Source of the DNA: Frankia sp. RB7
GTDB lineage: Bacteria > Pseudomonadota > Alphaproteobacteria > Rhizobiales > Xanthobacteraceae
Direction of reading: 5' to 3'
Assembly: GCA_030403585.1 (NCBI GenBank)
Contig: JAUEPE010000001.1
Coordinates: 434,001 to 498,000, forward strand
Length of the DNA: 64,000 bases
The notes beneath the pieces are model-generated. The model did not search any database and had not been told where the DNA came from. It saw nothing but the letters and a program-made list of their open reading frames with translations. Shown one piece after another: positions 17,366 through 27,234 of this stretch. The number at the start of each line of letters is the position of its first letter. The stretch's first letter is position 1. Both the position numbers and the translations under genes were made by a program.

Positions 17366-17863
17366 ATGAAAGAGCTAGCGAGAACAAGCTTCCATATTGC
17401 AGAGGACGGGGCGGGGTCCTATCGACCGTTGGCCGTCCTGCGCTGGGTGATGGTCGTGATCTTCGTGTCGTTCGGCATGCAGAAATTCACGCTGCAGTCC
17501 GCCCAGGGCATCGCGCAATTCATCAGCAACAGCCCGTTTGTCTCGTGGCTATCGATCTTCGGATTGAGGGGAGAAGCCTATGTCCTCGGTGTCACCGAAT
17601 TCGTGATTGCGGCTCTGTTGGTTGCCGGCGCATTCAGCTCGATCCTCTCGGCGCTGGGATCATTGATGGGAGTGGTCACTTTCGCCATCACCTGGTCGTT
17701 CTTTTTCACCACGCCTGGCGTCGTGACATGGAGCATCTCAACCGACCCGATGGCCTGGAATCTGGCAGGCGAGTTCCTGTTCAAGGACATTGTGCTGTTT
17801 TGCGTCTGCCTCGTGCTGCTGCTGGCGTCACTGCCACAGGTCGTGACGCGGCTGCGCTGTTGA
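17366..17863 (+). CDS. DUF417 (YkgB-type) inner-membrane protein
   Basis: A 165-residue protein with about four membrane segments (about 25-42, 70-92, 95-115 and 135-160). Family-typical text includes LRWVMVVIFVSFGMQKFT near the N-terminus, FIGN/SPF-like FISNSPFVSWLSIFGLRGEAYVLG, and TTPGVVTWS before the last helices. YkgB homologues respond to oxidative and hypochlorite stress in enterobacteria, which fits this stress-rich neighbourhood, but a role here is only inferred. Confidence 0.82.
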   Translation: MKELARTSFHIAEDGAGSYRPLAVLRWVMVVIFVSFGMQKFTLQSAQGIAQFISNSPFVSWLSIFGLRGEAYVLGVTEFVIAALLVAGAFSSILSALGSLMGVVTFAITWSFFFTTPGVVTWSISTDPMAWNLAGEFLFKDIVLFCVCLVLLLASLPQVVTRLRC

Positions 17864-17975
17864 GGAGGTTCAAAGAGCCACGTGTCACTCGGCACGAACC
17901 CGTGTTAGCTTCTTCGGATTGCAGGACCACATGATGCCTATGGCATGTGGCAGATCGTTGGTGGAACACGACTTG

Positions 17976-18428
17976 ATGAACAAGACCAATCGCGTGCTGT
18001 TTCTCTGCACGGGCAACTATTATCGAAGCCGCTACGCCGAGGAGATTTTCAACCATCAGGCCGGGCTCGAAGGATTGGGTTGGCACGCCTTCTCGCGCGG
18101 CGTCGCCGAACAGCTGTTTCCTGAAAACGTCGGACCCATGTCGCCCTACACGCTGAATGCCTTGCAGGCGAAAGGCATTGCGCCTGGAGACGCTGTGCGC
18201 GGTCCAGTGCTCTGCACCGTCGATGACTTTGCGCAAGCCGCCCTTGTGGTCGCGCTGAAGGATTCCGAGCATCGCCCCATGGTCGAGCGCCGCTTTGCCA
18301 GTGTCGCCCATCGCGTCGAATATTGGAACGTGGACGATATCGAATTCCTCGATCCGCCGACGGCGCTGGGCAAGATCGATGAGCTGGTTGGGCGGCTGAT
18401 CGGGAGCCTGCAGAGGCGCATCGGATAA
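17976..18428 (+). CDS. Low-molecular-weight protein-tyrosine-phosphatase-like protein
   Basis: A 150-residue protein. The P-loop CTGNYYRSR (C11 to R17) keeps the CX5R nucleophile and arginine of the phosphatase/arsenate reductase fold, but the second Cys of the usual CxGNxCRSP is Tyr and the Pro is Arg. Near the end, IEFLDPP could supply the general-acid Asp. The start at 17976 (MNKTNRVLFLCTGN) fits the fold, since the P-loop begins after the first strand. It could be a phosphatase or a phosphate-binding relative with altered chemistry. Confidence 0.8.
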   Translation: MNKTNRVLFLCTGNYYRSRYAEEIFNHQAGLEGLGWHAFSRGVAEQLFPENVGPMSPYTLNALQAKGIAPGDAVRGPVLCTVDDFAQAALVVALKDSEHRPMVERRFASVAHRVEYWNVDDIEFLDPPTALGKIDELVGRLIGSLQRRIG

Positions 18429-18463
18429 CGTGGATATCCGCACGCGCAAGTGGGGCGTCAACG

Positions 18464-18491
18464 AAAAGCCCCGGCACGCGGGCCGAGGCTT
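18464..18491 (-). terminator. Possible terminator
   Basis: A 10-bp stem with one mismatch (18466-18475 against 18482-18491) is followed by TTTT when read on the minus strand. It lies 117 bases after the stop of the kinase gene at 18609. A single mismatch and a short T run make it weak. Confidence 0.35.
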
Positions 18492-18608
18492 GCGATGCAG
18501 CCCGCGTACATCCGGCGAGCCAATCGTCAGCAGCAACCTAGCAACGGATTTTGAACGGATGATGACGGGGATGGACGCTGGCAAAATGTCGCGCGGGACC
18601 GAATCAGG

Positions 18609-19127
18609 TCACCCAATCCCATCGCGAAAATAGATCTCCGCCCGTTCGATCAGGTGCTCGATCGAATCATGGGCGGTGTCGAGCACCAGATGGTCGCGAT
18701 CCCACGGCTCATAATGCCGGTCGACGATGTCCTGCCAGGTCGGCAGTTTGAGGCCGGCTATATCGGATTTGCGCGCCTCTGCGCGCTGCCGGTGCAGAGC
18801 CATGTCGCTGCAGATCACTTCGATCTCGGCGATGCTCGCCGATGATTGCAGGGCCGTTTGCCGCCAGCCGTCACGGCTTGCCAGCACCGGATTGACGCAG
18901 TCGGCGACAACCACGCGGCCGAGTCGCAGGTTCTCGGCCGCCAGTGCATTGGCGATGACGTAGCCCATCGGACCGACATCATGGCCCGCTGCACGTAACG
19001 TCTGTTCGATCGCGTCGACGCGGATATAGCTTGCCGCGAGCCGCTTCGTCAGTCCGCGCGAGAGCGTGGTCTTGCCGGCGCCGGGAAGGCCGCCGAAGAC
19101 GATGAGAATGGGGTGTTGGCCTGTCAT
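18609..19127 (-). CDS. P-loop small-molecule kinase-like ATPase
   Basis: A 172-residue AAA_33-type kinase. The Walker A motif GLPGAGKTT is at 13-21, the DAIEQTLR segment after strand 2 resembles the substrate-binding region of zeta-toxin and chloramphenicol phosphotransferase relatives, VVADCVNPV gives a Walker B-like strand with Asp, and the lid carries ALHRQRAEAR. The substrate is unknown. The end of the gene RAEIYFRDGIG is intact. The RlpA-like gene lies about 40 bases upstream on the same strand. Confidence 0.82.
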   Translation of the reverse strand: MTGQHPILIVFGGLPGAGKTTLSRGLTKRLAASYIRVDAIEQTLRAAGHDVGPMGYVIANALAAENLRLGRVVVADCVNPVLASRDGWRQTALQSSASIAEIEVICSDMALHRQRAEARKSDIAGLKLPTWQDIVDRHYEPWDRDHLVLDTAHDSIEHLIERAEIYFRDGIG

Positions 19128-19168
19128 GCCTCATCATCCATCGGCATGCCGCGGCCTGCAATGGGCAT

Positions 19169-19660
19169 TCAACCAACCGGCCCAGGCGTCCAATCGTCGC
19201 CGGACAGCGGCCTGACTGTGACGTCGGGAATGACCCCGAGCTCCATGCCCGGATCGAAATGACGCATCGTTCGCTCATTGAGATCGATGATGCGGCCTGG
19301 CTTGAGCGGCCCCACGTCATTGATCTTGACGATGACCTTCTTGCCGACGGCCTCGACCAGCGCAAATTTCGGTCGCGCTCCGAACTGAACCCCGCCAAAT
19401 TTCTGACGCAAGCTCGTCTTGATGGCGGCTGTCCAGACCGACGGATCATAGCGCTCGCCGGAGGCCGTGCTCGGGCCGCCCTCCTCCTTGCCGGGCTTGA
19501 ACGGATTATACGTGGATGCTGCGCCAGCGATCGCATCTCCACAGGCGGCATCGACGACGGTGCTTGAATGAACCCCGCTTGATTCACTGCGGGCAACGGT
19601 CACGGAAACGACAAGCGCAATCACGGCGCCGCAAATTGCGGCGCTCGAGCGGAACACCAT
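19169..19660 (-). CDS. RlpA-like double-psi beta-barrel protein
   Basis: A 163-residue exported protein. The ATG at 19660 (or 19663) follows AAAGGAGAT. A signal peptide (VFRSSAAICGAVIALVVSVTVARS) occupies about the first 25 residues. The double-psi barrel region runs ASTYNPFKPG, GERYDPSVWTAAIKTSLR, KVIVKINDVGPLKPGRIIDLNE, and the VKINDVGP motif contains the Asp that is catalytic in lytic transglycosylases of this fold. It lacks a SPOR domain. It may act on peptidoglycan in the periplasm. Confidence 0.8.
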   Translation of the reverse strand: MVFRSSAAICGAVIALVVSVTVARSESSGVHSSTVVDAACGDAIAGAASTYNPFKPGKEEGGPSTASGERYDPSVWTAAIKTSLRQKFGGVQFGARPKFALVEAVGKKVIVKINDVGPLKPGRIIDLNERTMRHFDPGMELGVIPDVTVRPLSGDDWTPGPVG

Positions 19661-19996
19661 CATATCTCCTTTGATTTTTCGCGCGGTCCCCGATGCCGCA
19701 GAACATGGCCAAGCCAACGCGTCAGCGTCTTTCGAACTTGCGCCAGTCTCTTGCGGATTCGCGCCAACCCCTGGTCGCGGAACCGTTGCGAGAACCCGAG
19801 TGGTTCCCGCATCGTGTTTTCATTGTCGCGGTCTAAGACAGGGAATGAGTCAGCAACATGACCCTGGAGTCACGGGGTCTTGGTCCCCGGAGTCTTACGC
19901 GCTCAGCGCGTGAGAGCCACTGCGTAACGCCCGTGAAAACCGCAATGACGCGGAACTTCAGGACATGTGCATGTCGTGGTTTTGCAGCAGGGGATT
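19661..19996. other. Intergenic region with a short dyad
   Basis: About 336 bases without a supported gene. It contains a 15-bp dyad at 19897-19911 (acgcgct-c-agcgcgt) and a nearby repeat of ggagtc. No promoter stands out. Confidence 0.4.
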
Positions 19997-20683
19997 TTAG
20001 TCGCGACTCGTCAGAGCGTGAGAGCTCTGCCTCATCGCGTCGTTTTCGAGGTGGACGATGCCGTTCGGCGCCGCGCCGTCGATGAATTCAGCGACAAAGG
20101 CGCGGCCAATATCGTCCTGCTCGATCGTGCCGAAACGTCCGGGAACAAGGCGCCCTAACCAGGCGACGTAACCCGGCGTGTGAACATTGCCTGCGATAAT
20201 TCCCGGACGGAAAATCGCGAGGCGCTGGAAGCCGATCTTTTGGACTGTCTCTTCCTTGAGGCCCATGACCCGCACATAGCGGATCCTGCTTTTCGCGGTG
20301 CTTCCCACCGCCGAGAGCAACGAAAACCGCCTGATGCCGCCCGCATGACAACCACGCGCAAAGCCGCCGACGACGCCGATTTCGAGAGCTGTCAGCTCCT
20401 CCTCGCTCCACTTCGTGCTGCCTTTGCCGACGCCTACACAGGATGCGCCGTAGACGGGGTCGCCTTTCGCGATCATGCCCTGCGCAAGCCTGGTCACGTC
20501 AGCCGGAAACTGAGGAGACGCCGTATCCAGCACCATCTGTCGCGCGCGGGAATTGCCCTTCAAGGAAGCCGCCCTGCGATTGACCATCACGATCTCGGCG
20601 CACGACGGCTCTGCCGCCAGTGCGTGCATCACGGCATCGCCGACCTGCCCCGTGCCGCCGATGATCAAGACGCGAAATGCCAT
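19997..20683 (-). CDS. NAD(P)-binding atypical short-chain dehydrogenase
   Basis: A 228-residue Rossmann-fold protein. The nucleotide motif GGTGQVG is at 9-15, VNRRAAS follows strand 2, and FARGCHAGGIRRFSLLSAVGS and LAIFRPGIIAG match the HTATIP2/NmrA-like group that lacks the usual YxxxK catalytic pair. The family includes stress-responsive oxidoreductases and redox-sensing proteins. It is divergent from the cNMP-binding membrane protein gene at 20921. Confidence 0.8.
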   Translation of the reverse strand: MAFRVLIIGGTGQVGDAVMHALAAEPSCAEIVMVNRRAASLKGNSRARQMVLDTASPQFPADVTRLAQGMIAKGDPVYGASCVGVGKGSTKWSEEELTALEIGVVGGFARGCHAGGIRRFSLLSAVGSTAKSRIRYVRVMGLKEETVQKIGFQRLAIFRPGIIAGNVHTPGYVAWLGRLVPGRFGTIEQDDIGRAFVAEFIDGAAPNGIVHLENDAMRQSSHALTSRD

Positions 20684-20920
20684 GCTTAGCCTTTGTCGAG
20701 TTCATAGGATAATTAGAGCAAAGCGAAGTCCATCCCACAGACTAAATCGCAAGAGACTGCTTCGGTCAAAAGCCGACATTGGCATCCAATGCGCCCCCGC
20801 CAGCCAGGGGCCGCTTTCGGACTCATGCGCCGCAACAAAAAGCGCCTTCAATATCGCCCCTCGATCATCAATATCCGGGATATATTCGGGGATACTGACC
20901 GAATTGCGAGAGATGATCCA

Positions 20921-21763
20921 ATGGAGCCCATCAGTGCAGATCTTTCCACGATACTAAACCGCATCCTTGATACGGCGGCAGATAATCTCAGGATTGCAAA
21001 GATCCTCGTTCAAATGGGGCTTGATCCCAACAACATCACCTACGACGCACTGTTTGATCGGCTGCTGGATATTGTGTTGGCCAGCATCACCCTCGCGAAC
21101 ATGTTTGCCTTGGTCGGCGCAATCTTCTTTGTCGCCACCTTGCTGATGCAGAGAATGGTGCCGCTGCGGGTCGCGAATATGGTCGGCTGTGCATTCTTCG
21201 TAACCGCTGGCGCGCTTTCCGGAAGCGTCGCCACCTTTCTGCTTTATCTGCTGTTGCTGCCGGTCAATGCCGTTCGTCTCCGTCAACTGCTCAGGCTCGT
21301 TAAGAAGGCACGTAACGCGACGCAAGGTGACATGTCGATGGAATGGCTCAAACCGTTCATGACCGAACGCAGATATCGCCATGGCGACCGATTGTTTAGG
21401 AAGGGCGATGCGGCGGCCGAAATGTTTCTCACCGTCACCGGGAAGTTTGTCGTCAAAGAAATCGGCGTCGAGCTTCCACCAGGGCGTCTCATGGGAGAAC
21501 TTGGCTTCCTCGCGCCCGATAACCGACGAACCGGAACGGTCGAGTGCATAGAAGACGGACAAGTCCTGACTATAACTTATGAAAGGCTGCTTGAAATCTA
21601 CTTTCAAAGTAATCAGCAATTCGGCTACCACATCCTCCTCCTCACCAGTCGGCGTCTGCTGGAAAACAACGAACGCCTCCAGCAAAACATCTCGCGGCTG
21701 GAGGCAACTCTCGCGCAAGAGAAAGCGGCGCGACAGACCCCAGCGGCGGATGGCACGGCTTGA
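20921..21763 (+). CDS. Membrane protein with C-terminal cyclic-nucleotide-binding domain
   Basis: A 280-residue protein starting at the ATG at 20921 (MEPISADLSTILNR). Two to three membrane helices occupy about 45-120 (ASITLANMFALVGAIFFVATLL, then GCAFFVTAGALSGSVATFLLYLLLL). A cNMP-type domain follows from about 150 (FRKGDAAAEMFLTVTGKFVV, LPPGRLMGELGFLAPDNRRTGTVEC), and a C-terminal coiled coil ends it (LLENNERLQQNISRLEATLAQEK). The GELGFL and RRTGTVEC text matches the phosphate-binding cassette, although R and T are arranged unusually. It overlaps or abuts the diguanylate cyclase gene downstream. Confidence 0.82.
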   Translation: MEPISADLSTILNRILDTAADNLRIAKILVQMGLDPNNITYDALFDRLLDIVLASITLANMFALVGAIFFVATLLMQRMVPLRVANMVGCAFFVTAGALSGSVATFLLYLLLLPVNAVRLRQLLRLVKKARNATQGDMSMEWLKPFMTERRYRHGDRLFRKGDAAAEMFLTVTGKFVVKEIGVELPPGRLMGELGFLAPDNRRTGTVECIEDGQVLTITYERLLEIYFQSNQQFGYHILLLTSRRLLENNERLQQNISRLEATLAQEKAARQTPAADGTA

Positions 21764-21956
21764 AACTTGGCTCTTGAGCTCCACCATTGGTGACAGACCC
21801 GCCCAGCCATTACCCCGCCTCGCGGAAGCGGAACAATCCACTGGAAATTTCGGCCAAATTAACGATCGACCCAGAAAGGCGGCCGGCGCCGGCCTGATCG
21901 AAACCTGGGTTTCAACCGCCAGGCCGCAGGATGCTCCTTCGAAAGGAACGATCCGC

Positions 21957-23855
21957 GTGCGCTGGCTCATCAAGTCTCCCTTAACCATCATTGCCGTGCT
22001 GCTTGGCTTTACGCTCAGCAGCTTCTGGGCGCTTGTGGCGTGGAAATCGACAGAGGAAAAAGCCGCGGTCCTGACCCAGGCCGGCCTGCAAACGCAGGCG
22101 CTGACGCATTCGCTGGCACAGCACGCATCCAAGAGCTTTGGCGCGGTCGCGCTCGCGCTGTTCGGGGCAAGCCAGTACATCGAGCACTCCGACAAGTCCG
22201 CCCGAGCCTCCGCCGACATCGATGATCTGCTGGCGCAATATGCCAAGAACATTCCGCAGGTGCGCGAGATCGGCGTCCTCTCGGCAAACGGCGACTGGAT
22301 GTATTCGTCGTTTGACACCGTGCCCGCGGTGAACAATGCGGATCGCGAGTATTTCAGGTTTCATCAGGCTCATCCTGAGGAAGCGGGGCCCCGCATCAGT
22401 GAGCCCGTGATATCGCGCGTCACCGGCCGGCCGACCCTGCTGATGACGCAGCGCCTGCCGAACGCCGACGGCTCGTTCGGGGGCGTGGTGTTCGCCGCCA
22501 TCGATCTGGCCTACTTCCGTTCGTTCTATCAGGGCTTCGAAGCCGATCAGGGGCGCACCGTCACCCTGATGACGACGGATGGCAAGGTGCTCGTTCATCG
22601 CCGGGATGAGCTGGTGGGCAAGGATATGGGCGGTAGTTCCCTGTTCGCCAGCCGGCTCAAGGAAGGTTCAACAGGGCTTTATTCGATCATCTCGCCGTTT
22701 GACGGTCGACCCAAGCAGTTCACCTTCGAGATCGTCGCCGAGTTTCCGGTCGTCATCAGCGTTGCCGTCGCTGAAGACGCGATCCTGGCCGAATGGCGTG
22801 GCAGCCGAAATTTCGACTTCCTGCTCGGCGCGGTTATCTCGGCGATCCTCGTTGGGCTGGCGGCTGTGCTGATGCGTCAATTCCGCGAACGTTCGACGAT
22901 GGCCAAAATGCTGCGCGAACGTGAGCGCGGATACCGGCTGCTCGCCGAAAACGTCGAGGATGTGGTCGTCCGGCTCGATCTCAGCGGCAAACGTCTCTAC
23001 ATGTCGCCATCGATCGAGAAGACGCTCGGCTGGACGCCGGCTGAAGCGCTTCAGCACGACGGGTACGAGATCGTCCATCCCGCCCATCGGGAGTTCGTCC
23101 AGAACCTGGTCAGACGACTGGGCCCGACGGAACGGAACGGCATGTGCGAGTATCTCATGCGCGCGAAATCCGGGGACTATCTCTGGGTCGAATCGCAATT
23201 CAGCTTCGTCCAGGAGACGGACGGCTCATTGCCGGAAGTGCTCGTCGTCGTCCGGGACATCAGCAAACGCAAGGTAGCGGAAGACCAACTCGTCGCCGCG
23301 AACGCCCGGCTCAAGGACCTCTCTGAAACGGATACGTTGACCGGGATTGCCAATCGGCGAAAGTTCGACGAAACGTTCGAGCGTGAGTTCAAGCGCTGCC
23401 ACCGCGCGCAATCGGAGCTGTCCTTGCTCTTCATCGACATCGACAAGTTCAAGGCGTTCAACGACGCCTATGGCCACACGGCCGGCGATGAATGTATCCA
23501 GCGCGTCGCGCGCGCGCTCAAGTCTGGTCTGAAACGGCCCGGCGACCTCGTTGCACGCTATGGCGGCGAGGAGTTCGCCGTGCTGCTTCCGGAAACGAGC
23601 GCCCAGAATGCCGAAATTGTGGCCCAGACGTTGCGCCTCGCCGTGTCTGATATGGCAGTCCCCCACCAGGGAAACAGCCACGGCCGGGTGACCATCAGCA
23701 TCGGCGTTGCGGGATCACGATGCGATGCCGCCAGCAGCCCTGCGGCCGTCCTCACAGCAGCCGACACGGCGCTGTACGTCGCCAAGCAGAACGGGCGCAA
23801 CCAGGTCAGCCTCGCCGCCGAAACCCCGAGCTTGAGGTTGGTGCGGCCCGCCTGA
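21957..23855 (+). CDS. Diguanylate cyclase with periplasmic Cache-type sensor and PAS domain
   Basis: A 632-residue membrane protein: TM1 at about 8-27, a periplasmic dCache-like sensor to about 290, TM2 near 295-315, PAS at about 335-450, and GGDEF at about 455-615. The active site reads GGEEF (536-540) and an RPGD inhibitory site lies five residues before it, so product inhibition is expected. The GTG at 21957 has AAAGGA about ten bases upstream; an ATG at 21750, overlapping the upstream gene, would add 69 codons of poor coding character. Together with the cNMP protein just upstream it may form a two-gene nucleotide-signalling unit. Confidence 0.92.
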   Translation: MRWLIKSPLTIIAVLLGFTLSSFWALVAWKSTEEKAAVLTQAGLQTQALTHSLAQHASKSFGAVALALFGASQYIEHSDKSARASADIDDLLAQYAKNIPQVREIGVLSANGDWMYSSFDTVPAVNNADREYFRFHQAHPEEAGPRISEPVISRVTGRPTLLMTQRLPNADGSFGGVVFAAIDLAYFRSFYQGFEADQGRTVTLMTTDGKVLVHRRDELVGKDMGGSSLFASRLKEGSTGLYSIISPFDGRPKQFTFEIVAEFPVVISVAVAEDAILAEWRGSRNFDFLLGAVISAILVGLAAVLMRQFRERSTMAKMLRERERGYRLLAENVEDVVVRLDLSGKRLYMSPSIEKTLGWTPAEALQHDGYEIVHPAHREFVQNLVRRLGPTERNGMCEYLMRAKSGDYLWVESQFSFVQETDGSLPEVLVVVRDISKRKVAEDQLVAANARLKDLSETDTLTGIANRRKFDETFEREFKRCHRAQSELSLLFIDIDKFKAFNDAYGHTAGDECIQRVARALKSGLKRPGDLVARYGGEEFAVLLPETSAQNAEIVAQTLRLAVSDMAVPHQGNSHGRVTISIGVAGSRCDAASSPAAVLTAADTALYVAKQNGRNQVSLAAETPSLRLVRPA

Positions 23856-23876
23856 CAAGCCGCCGCGGCAACTCCC

Positions 23877-25091
23877 CTACCCCATCACTCCGCCGCGCTT
23901 GATCAGCTCCTTGCCGACGGCGGCGAGGTGCACCTGGTCCGGGCCATCACCGATCCGGATGAAGCGGGCGTAGACATAGGCGCGGGCGAGGAACGTATCC
24001 TGCGAGACGCCGGCGGCGCCGTGGATCTGGATGGCGCGGTCGATCACGCGCGCCGCCATGCTGGGCACCACGATCTTGGCTGCCGCGATCAAATCGCGCG
24101 CGGCCTTGTTGCCCTCGCGGTCCATCTTGTCGGCGGCTTGCAGCGTGAGGAGCCGCGCCTGCGCGATCTCGCAGAAGGAGTGCGCGATGTCCTCACGCAC
24201 CGAGCCCTGCTCCGCGAGCGGCTTGCCGAAGGCCGTGCGTGAGACCGCGCGCTGGCACATCAATTCCAGCGCGCGCTGGGCGCAGCCGATCAGCCGCATG
24301 CAATGGTGGATGCGGCCGGGGCCGAGCCTGCCTTGCGCGATCTCGAAACCGCGGCCCTCGCCGAGCAGCATGTTCTCCGCCGGCACGCGGACATTCTCGT
24401 AGACGATCTCGGGATGGCCGACCGGCGCGTCGTCGTAGCCGTAGGTCAGCATGTCGCGAACGATGCGGACGCCGGGCGTCGCCTTCGGCACCAGGATCAT
24501 GGATTGCTGGCGGTGGCGGTCGGGATCGTCGGGCGCGGTCTTGCCCATCACGATCAGGATCTCGCAATCCTCGTTCATCGCGCCGGATGTGAACCACTTT
24601 CGCCCGTTGATGACGTAGTCGCCGCCGTCGCGCGTGATCGCGCACTGGATGTTGGTGGCATCGCTGGAGGCGACCCGCGGCTCGGTCATCGAGAATCCGG
24701 AACGGATGCGCCCCTCCAGCAGCGGCTTTAGCCACCGCTCCTGCTGCGCCGGCGTGCCGTAATTGGCCAGCACTTCCATGTTGCCGACATCGGGCGCCGA
24801 GCAATTGAACACTTCGGGCGCCCAGAGGATGCGGCCCATGATTTCCTTCACCGGCGCATATTCGAGGTTGGTCAGGCCGGGGCCGTGCTCGCCGGAGAGG
24901 AACAAGTTCCAGAGCCCCTGCTCCGCTGCCAGCCGCTTCAAATCCTGCAGCACCTGCGGCGTCTTGTAGCGCGTGGCCTCCGGTTTCACCTGCTCGTAAT
25001 AGAGCTCCTCGACCGGCTCGACATGCGCCCGCATGAACTGGCGGACGCGCTCCTGCAGCTCCAGCGACCGGGCGGAGTGTTGAAAGTCCAT
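23877..25091 (-). CDS. Acyl-CoA dehydrogenase
   Basis: A 404-residue flavoprotein of the acyl-CoA dehydrogenase family. Visible parts are the N-terminal helical domain ([20 protein letters not shown]), the FAD/substrate region [17 protein letters not shown] and [11 protein letters not shown], and the C-terminal helical domain with [18 protein letters not shown]. The ATG at 25091 follows a GGAGACC site. Its length and text fit the ACAD10/11-like branch rather than short-chain enzymes. A Liv-type binding protein gene lies upstream on the same strand, so the substrate may be imported, but the two are separated by a palindromic repeat. Confidence 0.9.
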   Translation of the reverse strand: MDFQHSARSLELQERVRQFMRAHVEPVEELYYEQVKPEATRYKTPQVLQDLKRLAAEQGLWNLFLSGEHGPGLTNLEYAPVKEIMGRILWAPEVFNCSAPDVGNMEVLANYGTPAQQERWLKPLLEGRIRSGFSMTEPRVASSDATNIQCAITRDGGDYVINGRKWFTSGAMNEDCEILIVMGKTAPDDPDRHRQQSMILVPKATPGVRIVRDMLTYGYDDAPVGHPEIVYENVRVPAENMLLGEGRGFEIAQGRLGPGRIHHCMRLIGCAQRALELMCQRAVSRTAFGKPLAEQGSVREDIAHSFCEIAQARLLTLQAADKMDREGNKAARDLIAAAKIVVPSMAARVIDRAIQIHGAAGVSQDTFLARAYVYARFIRIGDGPDQVHLAAVGKELIKRGGVMG

Positions 25092-25113
25092 GGTGGTCTC
25101 CTCTTTCCTTCTC

Positions 25114-25160
25114 CCCCTTGCGGGAGAAGGTGGCGCGAAGCCACTCTCTCCCGCAAGGGG
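25114..25160. repeat. Intergenic palindromic repeat
   Basis: A perfect 13-bp inverted repeat (ccccttgcgggag at 25114-25126, ctcccgcaagggg at 25148-25160) with a 21-base loop lies between the binding-protein gene and the acyl-CoA dehydrogenase gene. The same ccccttgcgggag core style recurs at about 44760-44790 and 50310-50409. Confidence 0.75.
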
Positions 25161-25201
25161 CGAGGGTGCACCGTCTCTGCGGACGCTCGCTCGGCCCGCC
25201 C

Positions 25202-26413
25202 TCACGTCCCGCGCAGCAGCTCGCTTGCCACGATCCAGTCGTTGCCGTCGAACTGCAGCATATAGCCGTCCTTGATCGGACGGAAATCCTGCGGCGTGGT
25301 GTTGAGGGTGATGCCGGGAAGCAGCAGCGACAGCGGAACGTTCTTCAAATTGGAGGCCTGCGCCATGATGTTCTCGCGCGTCAGATTGTCCTTGCATTGC
25401 TTCAGCACCACCACCAGCGCCTCGGCCACCGTGTAACCATAAAGCGCGGCGACGTTGTTGATGTCGGCATTGGGCAGGCGGCGCTTCATGAAGTCGATAT
25501 AGGCCGACATCGCCGGATCGTCCTTCGGCTCGGCCGTGAACGGTTTCAACGAGCCGAGCGACAGCACGCCCTTGCCGGCATCGAGGCCAGCCGGCGCCAT
25601 CACGGTCGCCTTGTTGGCGCAGCCAGAGGCGAGGAAGCGCGTCGGCTGCCAGCCGACTTCATTGGCCTTTCGGATCGCCTGCGCGCAGGCGCGCGGCGTC
25701 ACCGAATAGATCATGAAGACATCGGCCTTGGTGTTGGCGAGCGTCAGCACCTGGGAATCGACGGTGGGATCGGCGACCTCGAAGCTCGAGGCCATCGCGA
25801 TCGCCTTGTCGGCGTCAGTGCCGAGCGCTTCCTTGACTCCGCGGAGATATTCCTTGCCGGCGTCGTCGTTCTGGTAGAGCACCGCGAAGCGCGCATTCGG
25901 GTTCTTGGCGCGGGCATAGGCGACGTCGATCGCGGCCTCACTGGTGTAGTTCGGCGCCCAGGGCAGCGCCATCGACCACGGCATGTTGGCGGGATCGTTC
26001 CATTTCGAGGCCGAGCTGATCAGGAAAAGCTGCGGCACCTTGTTGCTGTTGAGATATTTTGCGATCGCCGAGCTCGGCGCCGTGCCCATGGTCGCGAAGA
26101 TGAAGGCGACGCCGTCGCCCTCGACCAGCCGCCGAGCCGCTTCCATGGTCTTGGGCGGCGAGAAGGCGTCATCGAGCGAGAGGAGGTTGAGCTTGCGGCC
26201 GTTGACGCCGCCCTTCTCGTTGATCTCCTCGAAATAGGCGGTTAGCACGCGGCCGGTGATGCCGAGCGGCGACGCCGGCCCGCTATAGGGCATGGTGTTG
26301 CCGATCTTGATCTCGGTGTCGGTGACCCCGGGACCGTAGGATTTCTGTGCGGAGACAGGCGCGGACAGACAGGCGGCAGCCAGCGCTGCGGCCAGGACCA
26401 AAGCAGCTTTCAT
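25202..26413 (-). CDS. ABC transporter periplasmic binding protein (Peripla_BP_6)
   Basis: A 403-residue branched-chain-amino-acid-type binding protein. The signal peptide ends near residue 22 (APVSAQ). Family segments are visible: [41 protein letters not shown] and [16 protein letters not shown]. It has no transport partners in this stretch, so its permease and ATPases would be elsewhere. It may supply an aromatic or acyl substrate to the downstream acyl-CoA dehydrogenase. Confidence 0.88.
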   Translation of the reverse strand: MKAALVLAAALAAACLSAPVSAQKSYGPGVTDTEIKIGNTMPYSGPASPLGITGRVLTAYFEEINEKGGVNGRKLNLLSLDDAFSPPKTMEAARRLVEGDGVAFIFATMGTAPSSAIAKYLNSNKVPQLFLISSASKWNDPANMPWSMALPWAPNYTSEAAIDVAYARAKNPNARFAVLYQNDDAGKEYLRGVKEALGTDADKAIAMASSFEVADPTVDSQVLTLANTKADVFMIYSVTPRACAQAIRKANEVGWQPTRFLASGCANKATVMAPAGLDAGKGVLSLGSLKPFTAEPKDDPAMSAYIDFMKRRLPNADINNVAALYGYTVAEALVVVLKQCKDNLTRENIMAQASNLKNVPLSLLLPGITLNTTPQDFRPIKDGYMLQFDGNDWIVASELLRGT

Positions 26414-26530
26414 GGTTTCTCCCGGAGCTCTCTCGTCCGCGCGGCGCGTGCGTGCGGCGTGCTGCCTTTTTGTCAGCGCGTCAGCTCAGCGGAGTTCCGC
26501 CAGATGGTCTTGCGTCGAGTTGCTGATAGA

Positions 26531-27106
26531 TCAGCCGCGTCGCTTCAAGCTGAAGCCCAGGCTGATCCAGCCGGCGCCCGCCATGATCAGATCGATGCCG
26601 AGGAACAGGCCGAGGATGTACACGCTGTTGACCGGCCAGCGCGCCAGGATCAGCAGCCCGAGCAGCAGCGTGATGATGGCCGACAGCGCCACCCAGACCC
26701 ACGGGCTTTCGCGCTTCATGCTGAAGGCGAGAAACAGCCGCACCGCGCCGGAGGCGAGCAGCGAGGCGCCGAGAAACAGGGTCAGCAGCGCTGCTGCAAA
26801 CAGCGGGTTCTCGAAGGTCAAGAAGCCCGCGATGATGTAGAGCACACCGAGCAAGGCCCAGAGCACGAACTTGCCCCAGCTCTTCATCTGGAAGGCACCG
26901 ATCACCTCGGTGAACCCCGCGACGATCATCATTACACCAACCACGAGCACGCTCGCCACCGTAGCCATCATCATGCTGCCAAGCGCGATGAAGCCGGTGA
27001 CGAGATAGACGACGCCGAGGGCGACGATCCAGCCCCATTTGGCGTGGAGCGCGGCAATGCCTGAGCCCAGGCCGAGGTTGGGAGACGTATCCGAAGCGCT
27101 TGTCAT
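26531..27106 (-). CDS. HdeD family (DUF308) membrane protein
   Basis: A 191-residue inner-membrane protein with six predicted helices arranged as three pairs, each opening with short GxxxG-like text (VYLVTGFIALGSMMMA, VGVMMIVAGFTEVIGAFQM, GVLYIIAGFLTFENPLFAAALL). HdeD is linked to acid resistance in E. coli. The ATG at 27106 follows AGGAGGTG; the longer frame adds 12 unlikely codons. It is a single gene between two unrelated genes. Confidence 0.87.
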   Translation of the reverse strand: MTSASDTSPNLGLGSGIAALHAKWGWIVALGVVYLVTGFIALGSMMMATVASVLVVGVMMIVAGFTEVIGAFQMKSWGKFVLWALLGVLYIIAGFLTFENPLFAAALLTLFLGASLLASGAVRLFLAFSMKRESPWVWVALSAIITLLLGLLILARWPVNSVYILGLFLGIDLIMAGAGWISLGFSLKRRG

Positions 27107-27234
27107 GACGGCACCTCCTGCATGTGAAGCCCCAGAGCACATCTCAGGATAGCACTGATGGCACCGGGACGACAGCCAGCAGAGCAGCCCGGCGACCGCG
27201 GGCGTTGATACAAATCAACATTGAATGCGGAGGC

